The notes: generated from the letters alone by a model not told the origin. A DNA stretch of 64,000 bases from Victivallis sp. Marseille-Q1083 (GCF_903645315.1 NZ_CAHJXL010000002.1:637480-701479), one strand, 5' to 3'. Shown: positions 18,198-27,774, numbered from the stretch's first letter. Translations and numbers: made by a program.

Positions 18198-20270
18198 ATG
18201 GCCGCAACCGAACCCGAACTGCTGACCGGTATTTTGCGGACGGACGTCGAGGTGATCCGCGGCGACCCTCCACTGCTTTTCGACCGCCAGGCGGACACTT
18301 ATTACAAGATCTCTCCCACGCTGCTCGATGTTCTGGCTTTCCTGAACGAATCGGAGCCGGTTTCGGTGTTTCTGGAAAAACTCAACCGCAACGGCATTCC
18401 GGTAACGCGGGAAGAGCTGATGCGGCTGCTGGCTTTTCTGCAGCAGAACAATCTGTTGGCTCCGGAATACGGACACATCGGCGTCAAACGCGAAAGACAG
18501 GCAGAAATGCGGGAAAAAACGGCGTTTCTGCGCTTCTCCGCCGCATATCTCTTTTTCAAATTCCCGCCTTGGCGGCCGGAACGGTTCTTTGACAAAATCA
18601 GCCCGTATGTCAGTTGGCTCGCTTCCCGGCCGGTCATCCTGCTGCTGCTGGTTCCCGCGCTGCTCGGCTATCTGCTGCTGATTCGTGATTTCGGCGCGGT
18701 ACGGGCCACCTTTTTAGATTCGCTCTCGTGGGCCGGGTTGGCCAAATATTTTGTCGCGATTCTGTTCCTGAAATTCATCCATGAGGCGGCGCATTCGCTG
18801 GCCGCGATCCACTTTCACTGCCGGGTGCGCGGCATCGGGCTTGGCTTCATGGTCTTTTATCCGCGGCTCTACACCGATACTACCGACAGTTGGCGGCTGC
18901 CGCGCCGGCAGCGGCTGCTGATCGATTCGGCGGGCATCATCATCGAGCTGCTGCTCGGCGGTTGTGCGGCGCTGCTCTGGACCTACCTGCCACCCGGCGC
19001 GTGGAAGTCGACGATGTTCTACGTTTTCGCCGTGAGTTTGATCTCGACGCTGTTCGTCAACGGCAACCCCTGCATTCGTTACGACGGCTATTATATCCTC
19101 TGCGACCTGGTCAACATTGAAAATCTGATGACCCGGTCGGGTGAATATGTCAAACAGTTCTGGCGCTGGTATTTTCTGCGCCTGGGCTCCAAGCCCGACC
19201 ACCCGCGCGGTGCATTTCTGCTTTGTTTCGGCGTCTGTTCGTTCATCTACCGCATTTTTCTTTATACCTCGATCATTCTGGTGATCTATCACAAATTCGT
19301 CAAGGCGGTGGCCATCGTAATGATGATTCTTGAACTGTACAGCATTCTGATCTATCCGTGCTGGCGGGAGATTCAGACGGTGAGGGCGCTGTCAAAACGC
19401 TCAGCCAACCGGGCGCGCCGATTTCTCGGCGGCGGGCTGCTGGTGGTTCTGGCGGCGATCCTGTTTTTGCCGCTGTCGTGGAACATCACCTTGCCGGGAG
19501 AGACCGTTCCGGCGGAACGGCTGCTGGTAACGGTGCCGGAGGGTGGCTATCTGACTGGCGATCTGCCGCGCCGAGCGCGTCCGGTACGTGAGGAAGAGAT
19601 GCTGTTCCGGCTCGAATCGCCGCAGTTGGACAGCGCAATCCGACGCCTGGTCGGAACCTTAAAATACGATGAAACGCTCTATGCGCTTCAGCAGCTCGAT
19701 GAGAATAAGTTTTCCGAAAGCCGGGTGACGGCCGAAAAGATCGCTTCCGATCGTCTGAGTCTGGCCGAATTGCTCCGGCGCCGACACAGCCTAACCGCCC
19801 GCGCCGGCACGGCCGGTATCTTCGTGTCGGAATTACCGGATTTGTCGGCCGGAGCGTTTCTGGCGAAGGGCAGGAAAATCGGTGAAATCGTTTCGCAGGA
19901 GCCGTTGCTTTACGTCTACGCCCAAGACCGGGATCTCGGCAAATTGAAAGTCGGAGACGTCGCTGTCGTGACGTTCCGGGATACCCTGGCCTCCTGGCCA
20001 GCGGAAGTCACGGCAGTTGATCAGATATCGACCCGGTTGGAAAATTCGCCGCTGCTTCAGCATTTCGGCGGCCCCATTCCGGTCTATTTTGAAGCGGAAA
20101 AAAGCAATTCGTATACGTCGGTACTCGCCTTGTACCGCGTGACGCTGCGATTTACCGGCCAACCGGATATCGACTGCGGCCGGGTGGCGACTGTCAAGAT
20201 TTCACATCGGGAACGACTATGGAGCCGTCTGAAGCAAACTGCACTTTCGATTGTTCATCGGGAGTTTTGA
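18198..20270 (+). CDS. PqqD-like / M50 metalloprotease / HlyD fusion membrane protein
   Basis: 690 residues from ATG 18198, 1 nt after the previous stop; an in-frame ATG at 18102 lies inside the previous gene and is rejected. Residues 15-90 resemble a PqqD winged-helix peptide-recognition domain (YYKISPTLLDVLAFLNE). A polytopic membrane part of the site-2-protease type carries HEAAH (195-199) and NPCIRYDG (290-297), the HExxH and NPxxxxDG zinc motifs of M50. Several helices follow to about 430, then a short HlyD-like periplasmic part (about 460-690). Proteins of this make-up occur beside HlyD adaptors in exporters lacking an obvious ATPase. It may recognise, cleave or conduct the exoprotein at the inner membrane. 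That role is inferred. Confidence 0.75.
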   Translation: MAATEPELLTGILRTDVEVIRGDPPLLFDRQADTYYKISPTLLDVLAFLNESEPVSVFLEKLNRNGIPVTREELMRLLAFLQQNNLLAPEYGHIGVKRERQAEMREKTAFLRFSAAYLFFKFPPWRPERFFDKISPYVSWLASRPVILLLLVPALLGYLLLIRDFGAVRATFLDSLSWAGLAKYFVAILFLKFIHEAAHSLAAIHFHCRVRGIGLGFMVFYPRLYTDTTDSWRLPRRQRLLIDSAGIIIELLLGGCAALLWTYLPPGAWKSTMFYVFAVSLISTLFVNGNPCIRYDGYYILCDLVNIENLMTRSGEYVKQFWRWYFLRLGSKPDHPRGAFLLCFGVCSFIYRIFLYTSIILVIYHKFVKAVAIVMMILELYSILIYPCWREIQTVRALSKRSANRARRFLGGGLLVVLAAILFLPLSWNITLPGETVPAERLLVTVPEGGYLTGDLPRRARPVREEEMLFRLESPQLDSAIRRLVGTLKYDETLYALQQLDENKFSESRVTAEKIASDRLSLAELLRRRHSLTARAGTAGIFVSELPDLSAGAFLAKGRKIGEIVSQEPLLYVYAQDRDLGKLKVGDVAVVTFRDTLASWPAEVTAVDQISTRLENSPLLQHFGGPIPVYFEAEKSNSYTSVLALYRVTLRFTGQPDIDCGRVATVKISHRERLWSRLKQTALSIVHREF

Positions 20271-20302
20271 AGCGGAGCGACGGATGAATTTTCTTCCGCT
20301 TC
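20269..20302 (+). terminator. Hairpin at the end of the export operon
   Basis: GAAGCGGA pairs with TCCGCTTC across an 18-nt loop, starting in the stop codon of the M50 fusion gene. There is no strong U-tract after it, so termination would be weak or rho-assisted. Confidence 0.35.
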
Positions 20303-20339
20303 ATTAGGGTTTCTGAAGGCCAATAGTCACCTCAGCTTC

Positions 20340-20964
20340 CGGCAGACCTTCGATTGAAAACTTCTCCGAATTTGACCGGCTGCGAGGCTTCCAGCAGAAA
20401 TTCCTGCCGCCATCCATGACCGGCGGTCAGAGTATCATCGGCAGCGGTTTTACCGTAATCAACAGCACCAAGTTGCCGCGCAAAGTGATCGTTTTGGGCC
20501 CGGCCGGAGCGTTGCTCTGAATGAACAGCGCCTTGGCGAACGGCCCGGCAATTGATTTCGGCACGATTGATGCGGCCAGTTTCGCGGATTCTCCCTGCTG
20601 CAACTCCGTGGCGACGGCTATGTAATGCGTTATTCGGCCGAAGACGGCCAGGTGATATCCCTGACAACACGCCGTTCGGCCGGACGAGATCAAGCCGGAC
20701 TCGCCGAGCGTCGGCCTGGAAATTATTTACGACGAACCCGGTAACATCAGGCAGGTGTGGAGCAGCGCCGAAGGACTGGCCGACGTCGTCGTCACCGACC
20801 CCGGCAACAGCTACGAGATCCGCATCTATCCGCCGGCCAACGCCGGAACCAAGACCAACGGCGCTTATGTGCCGACCGGCGATCCGCATACCGTCTGGAA
20901 GATTGAGAACCCGAATCCCAGCCAGGCCACCCAGGTCCAAGTCTCCAAGCCGGTAGTTCATTGA
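20340..20964 (+). pseudogene. Decayed RHS/YD-type protein fragment
   Basis: Broken plus-strand reading frames carry pieces typical of the region before the YD repeats in PVC RHS-like proteins: GYVMRYSAEDGQVISLTT, then VGLEIIYDEPGNIRQVWS, then YEIRIYPPANAGTKTNGAY and VWKIENPNPSQATQVQVSK before a stop at 20964. Stops and at least two frame changes separate the pieces (for example a TGA at 20518-20520). No full gene is left and IS5 follows 80 bp later. RHS proteins are large secreted, often toxin-bearing polypeptides; this remnant is non-functional. Confidence 0.5.
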
Positions 20965-21046
20965 GGGGGGGAACCTTTACCGCCGGAACCGGAACCGCAG
21001 TCAAAATGACAATGACTTACGGCACCACCGCATCAATGGAAATTTA

Positions 21047-21881
21047 GGTTGTGTCGTCAATAGATGTGTGCTATATTATGCAAACGTCAAACTATAGGTG
21101 ATGAAAAATGGCGAATGCATACGAACGGCACGACATATCGGATGAGTCTTGGGCAAAAATAGAGTTGTCGTTACCGGGGCGCAAGGGAACCTGGGGAGGC
21201 AATGCGCGAGACAATCGGCAATTTGTGAATGCGGTATTTTGGATATTGCGAACGGGCGCCCCTTGGCGTGATTTGCCGTCGAGCTACGGAGATTGGAAGA
21301 ATACTCATAAGCGTTTTTGCCGTTGGCGCGACAAAGGGGTCTGGGAACGTCTGCTGGAACAGCTGATTGACAATCCTGAATTTGAACTGCTGATGATTGA
21401 CGCAAGTCATGTAAAAGTTCATCCACATAGAAGCGGCGCTCGCGGCGGCAATCAGGACATGGGCAAGACAAAAGGGGGCTCAACACCAAGATACATCTGG
21501 CCGTGGATGCGCATGGTATGCCGGTCAGAATCCTTATTACAAAAGGTACCGCAGCGGATTGTGGGCAGGCTGAAAAATTGATTGATGGAATTGAAGCTGG
21601 AGCTCTTTTGGCGGACCGCGGATACGATTCCGACGCGATAGTTGAGAAAGCGGAAAAGTCCGGAATGAAAGCGGTCATTCCGCCAAGAAAAAACCGCAAG
21701 GTTCAGCGTGAATACGATAAGGAACTGTATAAGTTGCGCCACTGGGGCGAAAACGCATTTCTGGTGCTGAAACGGTGGCGCGGAATTGCGACGCGATATG
21801 CCAAAAACACGGCATCGTTTCTGGCCGCAGTTCAAATCAGGTGCATTGCTGCTTTGATATGAAACTATTGGCGACACTGTC
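21047..21881 (+). mobile_element. IS5-family insertion sequence (IS427-like)
   Basis: About 835 bp. Imperfect inverted ends TGTCGTCAATAG (21052-21063) and, in complement, TGTCGCCAATAG (21865-21876) flank a two-frame transposase. Exact tips and target duplication are uncertain (TTA/TA-like flanks). The insertion lies between the RHS remnant and the 3' end of the lamin-tail gene array. Confidence 0.7.
21108..21862 (+). CDS. IS5-family transposase in two overlapping frames
   Basis: The first frame (21108-21581) carries the N-terminal domain (ISDESWAKIELSLPGRKG) and the first catalytic Asp (LLMIDASHVKVH). The second frame (to 21862) carries LLADRGYDSD and the Glu region RHWGENAFLVLKRWRG. The switch is at AAAAGGGGGC (21470-21479), where a -1 shift reads GGLNTKIHLAVDAHG. 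IS427-group elements often make transposase by frameshifting, so the element may be active; a lost G is the alternative. Confidence 0.75.
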
Positions 21882-22036
21882 TAGCTATTATTTACTGACA
21901 TCACGAATGTACAAATCAAATACCTCCGACCACTTGCCGACTTCGTCCCCGCTCTCCGTACGAATCCGCCAATAATAATCACCGGGAGATAATTCCAAGC
22001 GAAACTGACGTTCCTGTCCTCGATATTCGTGTAATA

Positions 22037-23148
22037 TTGTACCGGCAACTAACTAACTTGCATATAAAACAGTCTTGGAATGGAATAATTTCTTGATTCG
22101 TTCCGGTTGTTCAGCTATCATTTCCATATGTTGCTTGGCATGTTCGGTTATTTTTCCTTTGGCGCGTCCCAAGGGCTTGTTGTTCAGATTTGATTTCAAG
22201 TCGCGGTTGAGATATTCATCCGGGTTCAGGTCGGGACTGTAGCTCGGCAAGAAAAATAACTTGATGAAAGCCGCGTTTTCCTGCAGAAAGCCAGTCAACG
22301 TTTTGCTGTGGTGAACCCGCAGGTTATCCAGAATCAAATACACTTTCCGCTCATTTTGACGAATCAGACGTTCCATGAATTGGATCAGGAGTTGAGCCGT
22401 CATCGTTTCGCTGTAAAACATGAAATGAGTTTTCCCCTGGTTGGTAATCGCGCTGATCATATTAACTTTTTCGCGTACCGGATTGACTGCTTGCACCGGA
22501 GTGTTGCCTTTCGGCGCATAACTGCGGCCCTTGGCCTCGTCATTGCGAATTCCTGTTTCATCCCCCCAAAAGATATCCGCGTCTTCTGATTTTGCCAGCT
22601 TTTTGATTCGGGGATACTCCTCAATCAGCCATTTTTGAACGTGCGCCTCATTGCGCTGATAAGCTTTCTTAACTGGTTTTTGCGGCGTAAATCCCCAGCG
22701 TTTCAAGTACTCCCCCATGGTTCGGACTGGTATTTCGATTCCAAACGAAATCTTGATGTGCAACCGTACCGCCTGACGAGTCCAGAGCGCAAATGGCAAT
22801 TTTAACTGATCCGGACAATGGTCGACCAAATCTTTCCGTATCTTACTCTCTTCATGCGGAAGCAGACGGCGTCCAAAGCCGACTGGACGACCGCATTTCT
22901 TTACTTTCAAAGCAGACAAGCCGCTTTTTTTCCACTTGCTTATCCACTTGCCCACCGTGTTGCGGTGCGCTCCGACGATTTTTCCGATTTCTGTACAATT
23001 ATTACATTTGCCGCTTTGATACAATCTCACGGCCTGCTTGCGCCGCTCTTCAAGAGCGACCTTATCGAGTTTTCGGGCATCTTGAGTTTCCATGATGATA
23101 ATATACACCATCAAGCAAATATTGCACGTATGTTAATTGCCGAATCTA
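22037..23148 (-). mobile_element. IS630-family element, copy 1
   Basis: 1,112 bp bounded by TA at 22035-22036 and 23149-23150. The imperfect inverted tips share CGGCAA-TAAC and TGCA blocks (TTGTACCGGCAACTAAC at one end, TAGATTCGGCAATTAAC at the other, read inward). It interrupts array gene 1. TA duplication is the rule for IS630/Tc1 elements. Confidence 0.92.
22053..23111 (-). CDS. IS630-family transposase (copy 1)
   Basis: 352 residues. An N-terminal helix-turn-helix (TEIGKIVGAHRNTVGKWI, about residues 40-60) and a second wHTH (RRLLPHEESKIRKDLV) are followed by the DDE domain: FWGDETG, LILDNLRVHHS and SPDLNPDEYLN supply D, D and E. Intact. The start is ambiguous (ATG at 23111 or 23093, neither with a good ribosome site). 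It differs from the other copies at Lys/Arg in DQL(K/R)LP and Thr/Pro in GN(T/P)PVQ; this copy has Lys and Thr. Confidence 0.9.
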   Translation of the reverse strand: MVYIIIMETQDARKLDKVALEERRKQAVRLYQSGKCNNCTEIGKIVGAHRNTVGKWISKWKKSGLSALKVKKCGRPVGFGRRLLPHEESKIRKDLVDHCPDQLKLPFALWTRQAVRLHIKISFGIEIPVRTMGEYLKRWGFTPQKPVKKAYQRNEAHVQKWLIEEYPRIKKLAKSEDADIFWGDETGIRNDEAKGRSYAPKGNTPVQAVNPVREKVNMISAITNQGKTHFMFYSETMTAQLLIQFMERLIRQNERKVYLILDNLRVHHSKTLTGFLQENAAFIKLFFLPSYSPDLNPDEYLNRDLKSNLNNKPLGRAKGKITEHAKQHMEMIAEQPERIKKLFHSKTVLYAS

Positions 23149-23540
23149 TAACTCATGAAAATCCGCACTAGAAGAAATTTGAACATAGTAATTGCCATCT
23201 TCTGTTATATGACCATCCCAGTTGAACAAGGCAAAAAATTTGCTCTCTTTTTGCCAATTCAAAAAAATTCGAACTTCCTTCATTAACTCCCGTAACCGCG
23301 GAACAACCAATGGATTCTCCCGCCCCAATGAAGTTTCCTCCGGCAGATAGACAAACCAAGATAAAAGCGGCTGGGAAAGTGAACGAAAATCATGATCATA
23401 CTTCAATTTTCGATTTAGAATAATACCAATACTTCTACCGGGTACATTTCCATCAGAAAATATTGTTTGAACTAAATGTTTCTGACGAAGAAAATTCTGT
23501 TTTGCCTCTTTCAGCTTATTGCTTGCAACAGCTTCTCTTA

Positions 23541-24652
23541 TTGTACCGGCAACTAACTAACTTGCATATAAAACAGTCTTGGAATGGAATAATTTCTTGA
23601 TTCGTTCCGGTTGTTCAGCTATCATTTCCATATGTTGCTTGGCATGTTCGGTTATTTTTCCTTTGGCGCGTCCCAAGGGCTTGTTGTTCAGATTTGATTT
23701 CAAGTCGCGGTTGAGATATTCATCCGGGTTCAGGTCGGGACTGTAGCTCGGCAAGAAAAATAACTTGATGAAAGCCGCGTTTTCCTGCAGAAAGCCAGTC
23801 AACGTTTTGCTGTGGTGAACCCGCAGGTTATCCAGAATCAAATACACTTTCCGCTCATTTTGACGAATCAGACGTTCCATGAATTGGATCAGGAGTTGAG
23901 CCGTCATCGTTTCGCTGTAAAACATGAAATGAGTTTTCCCCTGGTTGGTAATCGCGCTGATCATATTAACTTTTTCGCGTACCGGATTGACTGCTTGCAC
24001 CGGGGGGTTGCCTTTCGGCGCATAACTGCGGCCCTTAGCCTCGTCATTGCGAATTCCTGTTTCATCCCCCCAAAAGATATCCGCATCTTCTGATTTTGCC
24101 AGCTTTTTGATTCGGGGATACTCCTCAATCAGCCATTTTTGAACGTGCGCCTCATTGCGCTGATAAGCTTTCTTAACTGGTTTTTGCGGCGTAAATCCCC
24201 AGCGTTTCAAGTACTCCCCCATGGTTCGGACTGGTATTTCGATTCCAAACGAAATCTTGATGTGCAACCGTACCGCCTGACGAGTCCAGAGCGCAAATGG
24301 CAATTTTAACTGATCCGGACAATGGTCGACCAAATCTTTCCGTATCTTACTCTCTTCATGCGGAAGCAGACGGCGTCCAAAGCCGACTGGACGACCGCAT
24401 TTCTTTACTTTCAAAGCAGACAAGCCGCTTTTTTTCCACTTGCTTATCCACTTGCCCACCGTGTTGCGGTGCGCTCCGACGATTTTTCCGATTTCTGTAC
24501 AATTATTACATTTGCCGCTTTGATACAATCTCACGGCCTGCTTGCGCCGCTCTTCAAGAGCGACCTTATCGAGTTTTCGGGCATCTTGAGTTTCCATGAT
24601 GATAATATACACCATCAAGCAAATATTGCACGTATGTTAATTGCCGAATCTA
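23541..24652 (-). mobile_element. IS630-family element, copy 2
   Basis: 1,112 bp between TA dinucleotides at 23539-23540 and 24653-24654, in the same orientation as copy 1 and only 390 bp away. It is the second insertion in array gene 1. Confidence 0.92.
23557..24615 (-). CDS. IS630-family transposase (copy 2)
   Basis: Intact 352-residue transposase, nearly identical to copy 1, with the same DDE residues. It carries Lys in DQLKLP and Pro in GNPPVQ. Confidence 0.9.
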   Translation of the reverse strand: MVYIIIMETQDARKLDKVALEERRKQAVRLYQSGKCNNCTEIGKIVGAHRNTVGKWISKWKKSGLSALKVKKCGRPVGFGRRLLPHEESKIRKDLVDHCPDQLKLPFALWTRQAVRLHIKISFGIEIPVRTMGEYLKRWGFTPQKPVKKAYQRNEAHVQKWLIEEYPRIKKLAKSEDADIFWGDETGIRNDEAKGRSYAPKGNPPVQAVNPVREKVNMISAITNQGKTHFMFYSETMTAQLLIQFMERLIRQNERKVYLILDNLRVHHSKTLTGFLQENAAFIKLFFLPSYSPDLNPDEYLNRDLKSNLNNKPLGRAKGKITEHAKQHMEMIAEQPERIKKLFHSKTVLYAS

Positions 24653-25493
24653 TATCATTACATCATCTTCGAATATTCCATTCTCCAAAGCCTGATGTTT
24701 GCTTACTGAAATAACTTTATCCATTAAATATGCACGATGCCCCCACTGAATATAATCTTCCAGATATTCACCCATACGGTCCCGACTGGAATACAACGCA
24801 CATTCTTCCAGACAGTCATCTTGAAATGCTTCCGCAGCCCAGGGGGCGTCACACACCAGAACCTTACCTGTACTTTCCGGAGACAAAATATTTTGTTCGA
24901 GCTCTCCAAATACAACGACAGCTGTTTCTCCCGGCAACAATACGGTTTCCGGAGGAAATTCGTAACAATGCTCCTCACTATCCCACAACGTCCAGCCGCT
25001 GATATCGACCTCACTTTTGGCGGTATTCTGCAGCTCAACCATCATCGGACCGGCATCGAGAGTCGGCTTCAACGTAATCTCACTCAAACGCACACCTTCT
25101 CCCAATAAACAGCATGCGCAACAAAGGACAGTCAACAATCCAATCGTTATCTTCATTTTTCCACCTCATAGCCCATATAATCAGGATGATCCGTCAAATA
25201 TACGGAAGTATTCCAGTAATCAGCTTTCGACCACTCGCTTACGCCGGACGCATTTTCATATCGCACCCGCCAGTAGAAGCAAACCGGAGCAGTTTTAAAA
25301 ATATATTCGGGAATATTAACTTTTTCCTCTTTCATTATTTTTTTAAATAATGGATCCTCTGCCACTTGTAAACGGAAGAAACCATCATCTTTCAATTTAA
25401 ATGCACCATATTTCCACCTCAGAAGAATCGTAATTCTCACATGATCTAATTCTGATGGTGAAACTAAAACACTTTGTCCTTTAAAAGAATTAA

Positions 25494-27074
25494 CCTGAAT
25501 ATTGCGTAAATTTTCAAAAACAAAGAGGCAGATTCTCGACTAACGTATTATATTGTAATATCTTACATCACAATATAACGCCGAGGTCTGCCAATGACAA
25601 AATGTAATGTTTCGATTCCGGTCTTTCAAGGTCCGAAAAGCAGAAAAATTGAATTCAATTTCGCCGGTGGAGATATCAGCAGTGACGGCGGGTTGCTTTT
25701 TGTGAAAGAATTCGACCGCAAACTCGGTTTGACCCGGCGCGCCGGTAACCTGCTGGATTCTTTTGATCTTCGACAGCCCGGAAAAGTTGAGCATTCCTAT
25801 CTGAGCATGCTTCGTCAACGAGTTTTTGGTTTGGTTGCCGGCCATGAAGATCTCAATGACCATCATGAATTGCGAACTGATCCGCTGATTCAAACTGTTG
25901 TCGGTCGTGATCGTCAACTCGCCACTCCAAGCACTTTATGTCGATTCGAAAATGGAATCGATCGTCGTGCTTGCGTAGATTTGAGCCGATTGTTTGTCGA
26001 ATTCTTTATCGAAAGTTTTTCCACGCCGCCTCGAGAATTGATTCTTGATTTCGATGCTACCGATGACCTCACTTACGGGATGCAGGAAAATCGCTTTTTT
26101 CATGGCTATTATGACCACTATTGCTTTTTGCCGTTGTATGTTTTCTGCGGGGATCAATTGCTTGTGGCTTATTTGCGTCCATCAAAAATTGATGCGGCCA
26201 AGCATGCTTGGGCGATTCTCTCGCTACTGGTAAAGCGCTTTCGGCAGAAATGGCCGAAGGTTAAGATTATTTTCCGGGGAGACAGTGGCTTTTGTCGGCA
26301 GAAAATGCTGAACTGGTGTGATAAAAATGAGGTCAAATATATTGTCGGATTGGCGAAAAATCCACGTTTGCTGGAATTATCAAAAGATCTTCAAGTGAAA
26401 GCGGAAGCACTTTACAACGAAACACATGAAAAAGCAAAACTGTTTACTCAGTTCGAATATGCGGCAGGAACTTGGAAATACCCGCGCCGGGTGATTGCCA
26501 AAGCGGAATTCAACTCCCCCGGACCGAATAATCGTTTTATCGTCACCAATCTTGATGATGATGGACAATATCTTTATGAAAAAGTCTATTGCGCCCGAGG
26601 TGAGATGGAAAACAGGATCAAGGAACAGCAGCTGGATCTTTTCGCTGATCGGACGAGCTGCCATGACTTTGCGGCAAATCAATTCCGGCTTCTGCTTTCA
26701 AGTTTGGCTTATATTCTCATGGAACGGTTTCGGGCATTGTTGTTGACAGGAACTCAATTTGCCGAGGCTACCTGCGGCAGCATTCGCTTATACCTGGTGA
26801 AAATCGGTGCCATTATTCGGCGGAATACCAGAAAAATTTATGTTGCTCTTTCAAGTGCTTGTCCAAATCAGGAACTCCTCCGCTTGATCGCTGCGAAAAT
26901 CATCGCTTGGGAATAAAACCTTGGAGAGCTGTCCCCGGCTCGCCGAACAACAACGGGGGAAAGGGGGAATATGCTCAATTTGCAAAAAAACGACAATATC
27001 CGACTCTGAAAATAAAAACTTCCGAATCTTCTGAACATTTCTCGACGATTCGAAAGTTTCATGCAACATTCAGG
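25494..27074 (+). mobile_element. IS1380-family element, copy A (complete)
   Basis: 1,581 bp with inverted tips CCTGAATATTGCGTAAA and, in complement, CCTGAATGTTGCATGAAA. It is flanked by direct TTAA repeats at 25490-25493 and 27075-27078. Confidence 0.93.
25594..26916 (+). CDS. IS1380-family transposase (copy A)
   Basis: 440 residues, the normal family length and intact. It has the N-terminal GGDISSDGGLLFVKEFDRK signature, then LILDFDATDD, IIFRGDSGFCR and the KEQQLDLFADRTS region holding the DDE acids. The element's right end encodes a short trailing ORF (to 27122) that is not a gene. Confidence 0.92.
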   Translation: MTKCNVSIPVFQGPKSRKIEFNFAGGDISSDGGLLFVKEFDRKLGLTRRAGNLLDSFDLRQPGKVEHSYLSMLRQRVFGLVAGHEDLNDHHELRTDPLIQTVVGRDRQLATPSTLCRFENGIDRRACVDLSRLFVEFFIESFSTPPRELILDFDATDDLTYGMQENRFFHGYYDHYCFLPLYVFCGDQLLVAYLRPSKIDAAKHAWAILSLLVKRFRQKWPKVKIIFRGDSGFCRQKMLNWCDKNEVKYIVGLAKNPRLLELSKDLQVKAEALYNETHEKAKLFTQFEYAAGTWKYPRRVIAKAEFNSPGPNNRFIVTNLDDDGQYLYEKVYCARGEMENRIKEQQLDLFADRTSCHDFAANQFRLLLSSLAYILMERFRALLLTGTQFAEATCGSIRLYLVKIGAIIRRNTRKIYVALSSACPNQELLRLIAAKIIAWE

Positions 27075-27774
27075 TTAACAGATAGAGGACGGGGAATTGG
27101 ATTAGTCTCCCCGATACTCTGATCTTCTTCCGAAGTCATATACCAATTTGAATATTCCCCAGTTTTCCGGTTACGATAACGCGCCAGATTACCGCCGACA
27201 AAGTATCCATGAAAGAGCATATTGAAACAATAAGGCTCTGGGGTATCGCTATTTTTGGCAATCCAACAGACCTGATCGATCAACTCCCCCGGCTGCCGGT
27301 CGGTACTCGAAGGCGAATATAACCGACAACTTTGTTCCGTCCAATTTCGAAACGCCTTCTCATAACCGTCCTGGGTACAATAAAGCCACAAGACCGTATC
27401 ATTACCTTTCTCTTCTTCCGGAAAGCCGAAAACCACTACTGCCAGCCCGTTCCCGGTTATCACCGACGATGCCGGAAATTCGTAGGTGAAGTCGTTTTGA
27501 TCTACCAGAAGGTAACCGGCCAGATCAACAGGGGCGGAAGAAGTATTTTCCAATTCAATTATCACCGGACGTTCTCCTCGCGGAAAGAAGACAACTTCGC
27601 TCAGATGAATATCACCCGCTGAGGCATAAAAAATCGTCGGCAACCAAATAGCGGTCAGCAATTTTACGAAGAACGGCTGTCTTATTATCATATTTCTCCC
27701 TTTCCCGGCATGATCTGCCGCCCGGGAATTCCCCGAACGGCTAAGACAATGAATTATCGATTGTTTTTTATATA

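Larger units (their letters stand above)
21888..25156 (-). pseudogene. Lamin-tail/FN3-like secreted protein, split by two IS630 copies (array gene 1)
   Basis: Three pieces: 25156-24653, 23538-23149 and 22034-21888. Removing both IS630 copies and one TA per insertion restores a single 346-residue frame (junctions FEDDVM-IREAVA and DFHEL-LHEYRG). It has a signal peptide (MKITIGLLTVLCCACCLLG) and a lamin-tail-like beta-sandwich (about 24-110, VELQNTAKSEVDISGWTLWD). The array signature EECALY...QWGHR and an ETSLGRENP motif like the TPGAPN end of lamin-tail domains follow. It ends with an FN3-like fold (YYWRIRTESGDEVGKWSEVF). Its ATG overlaps the stop of gene 2 (ATGA). Now inactive; the intact protein was probably exported to envelope or surface, with unknown binding target. 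Confidence 0.8.
25153..27691 (-). pseudogene. Lamin-tail-like secreted protein interrupted by IS1380 (array gene 2)
   Basis: Pieces 27691-27075 and 25489-25153 join in frame (PRPLSV-NSFKGQSVLV) once IS1380 copy A and one TTAA are removed, giving 317 residues. It has a signal peptide (MIIRQPFFVKLLTAIWLPTIFYASA), a lamin-tail-like sandwich (VIIELENTSSAPVDLAGYLL), a degenerate form of the array signature (QSCRLYS...VCWIAK), DQSIGETNP, and a C-terminal FN3-like stretch (FYWRVRYENASGVSEWSKA). It is the upstream partner of gene 1, with a 4-nt ATGA overlap. The separated ends may be translated as a 210-residue truncated protein and a 95-residue tail. Confidence 0.8.

Noticed and set aside
22308-22589. 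Plus-strand open frames repeated inside every IS630 copy
   Set aside because: They are antisense shadows of the transposase and recur only because the element is repeated.
26859-27122. Short ORF at the right end of IS1380 (also at 29732, 59917 and 62138)
   Set aside because: It overlaps the transposase 3' end in another frame and extends into whatever flanks the element; the translated ends differ by flank.
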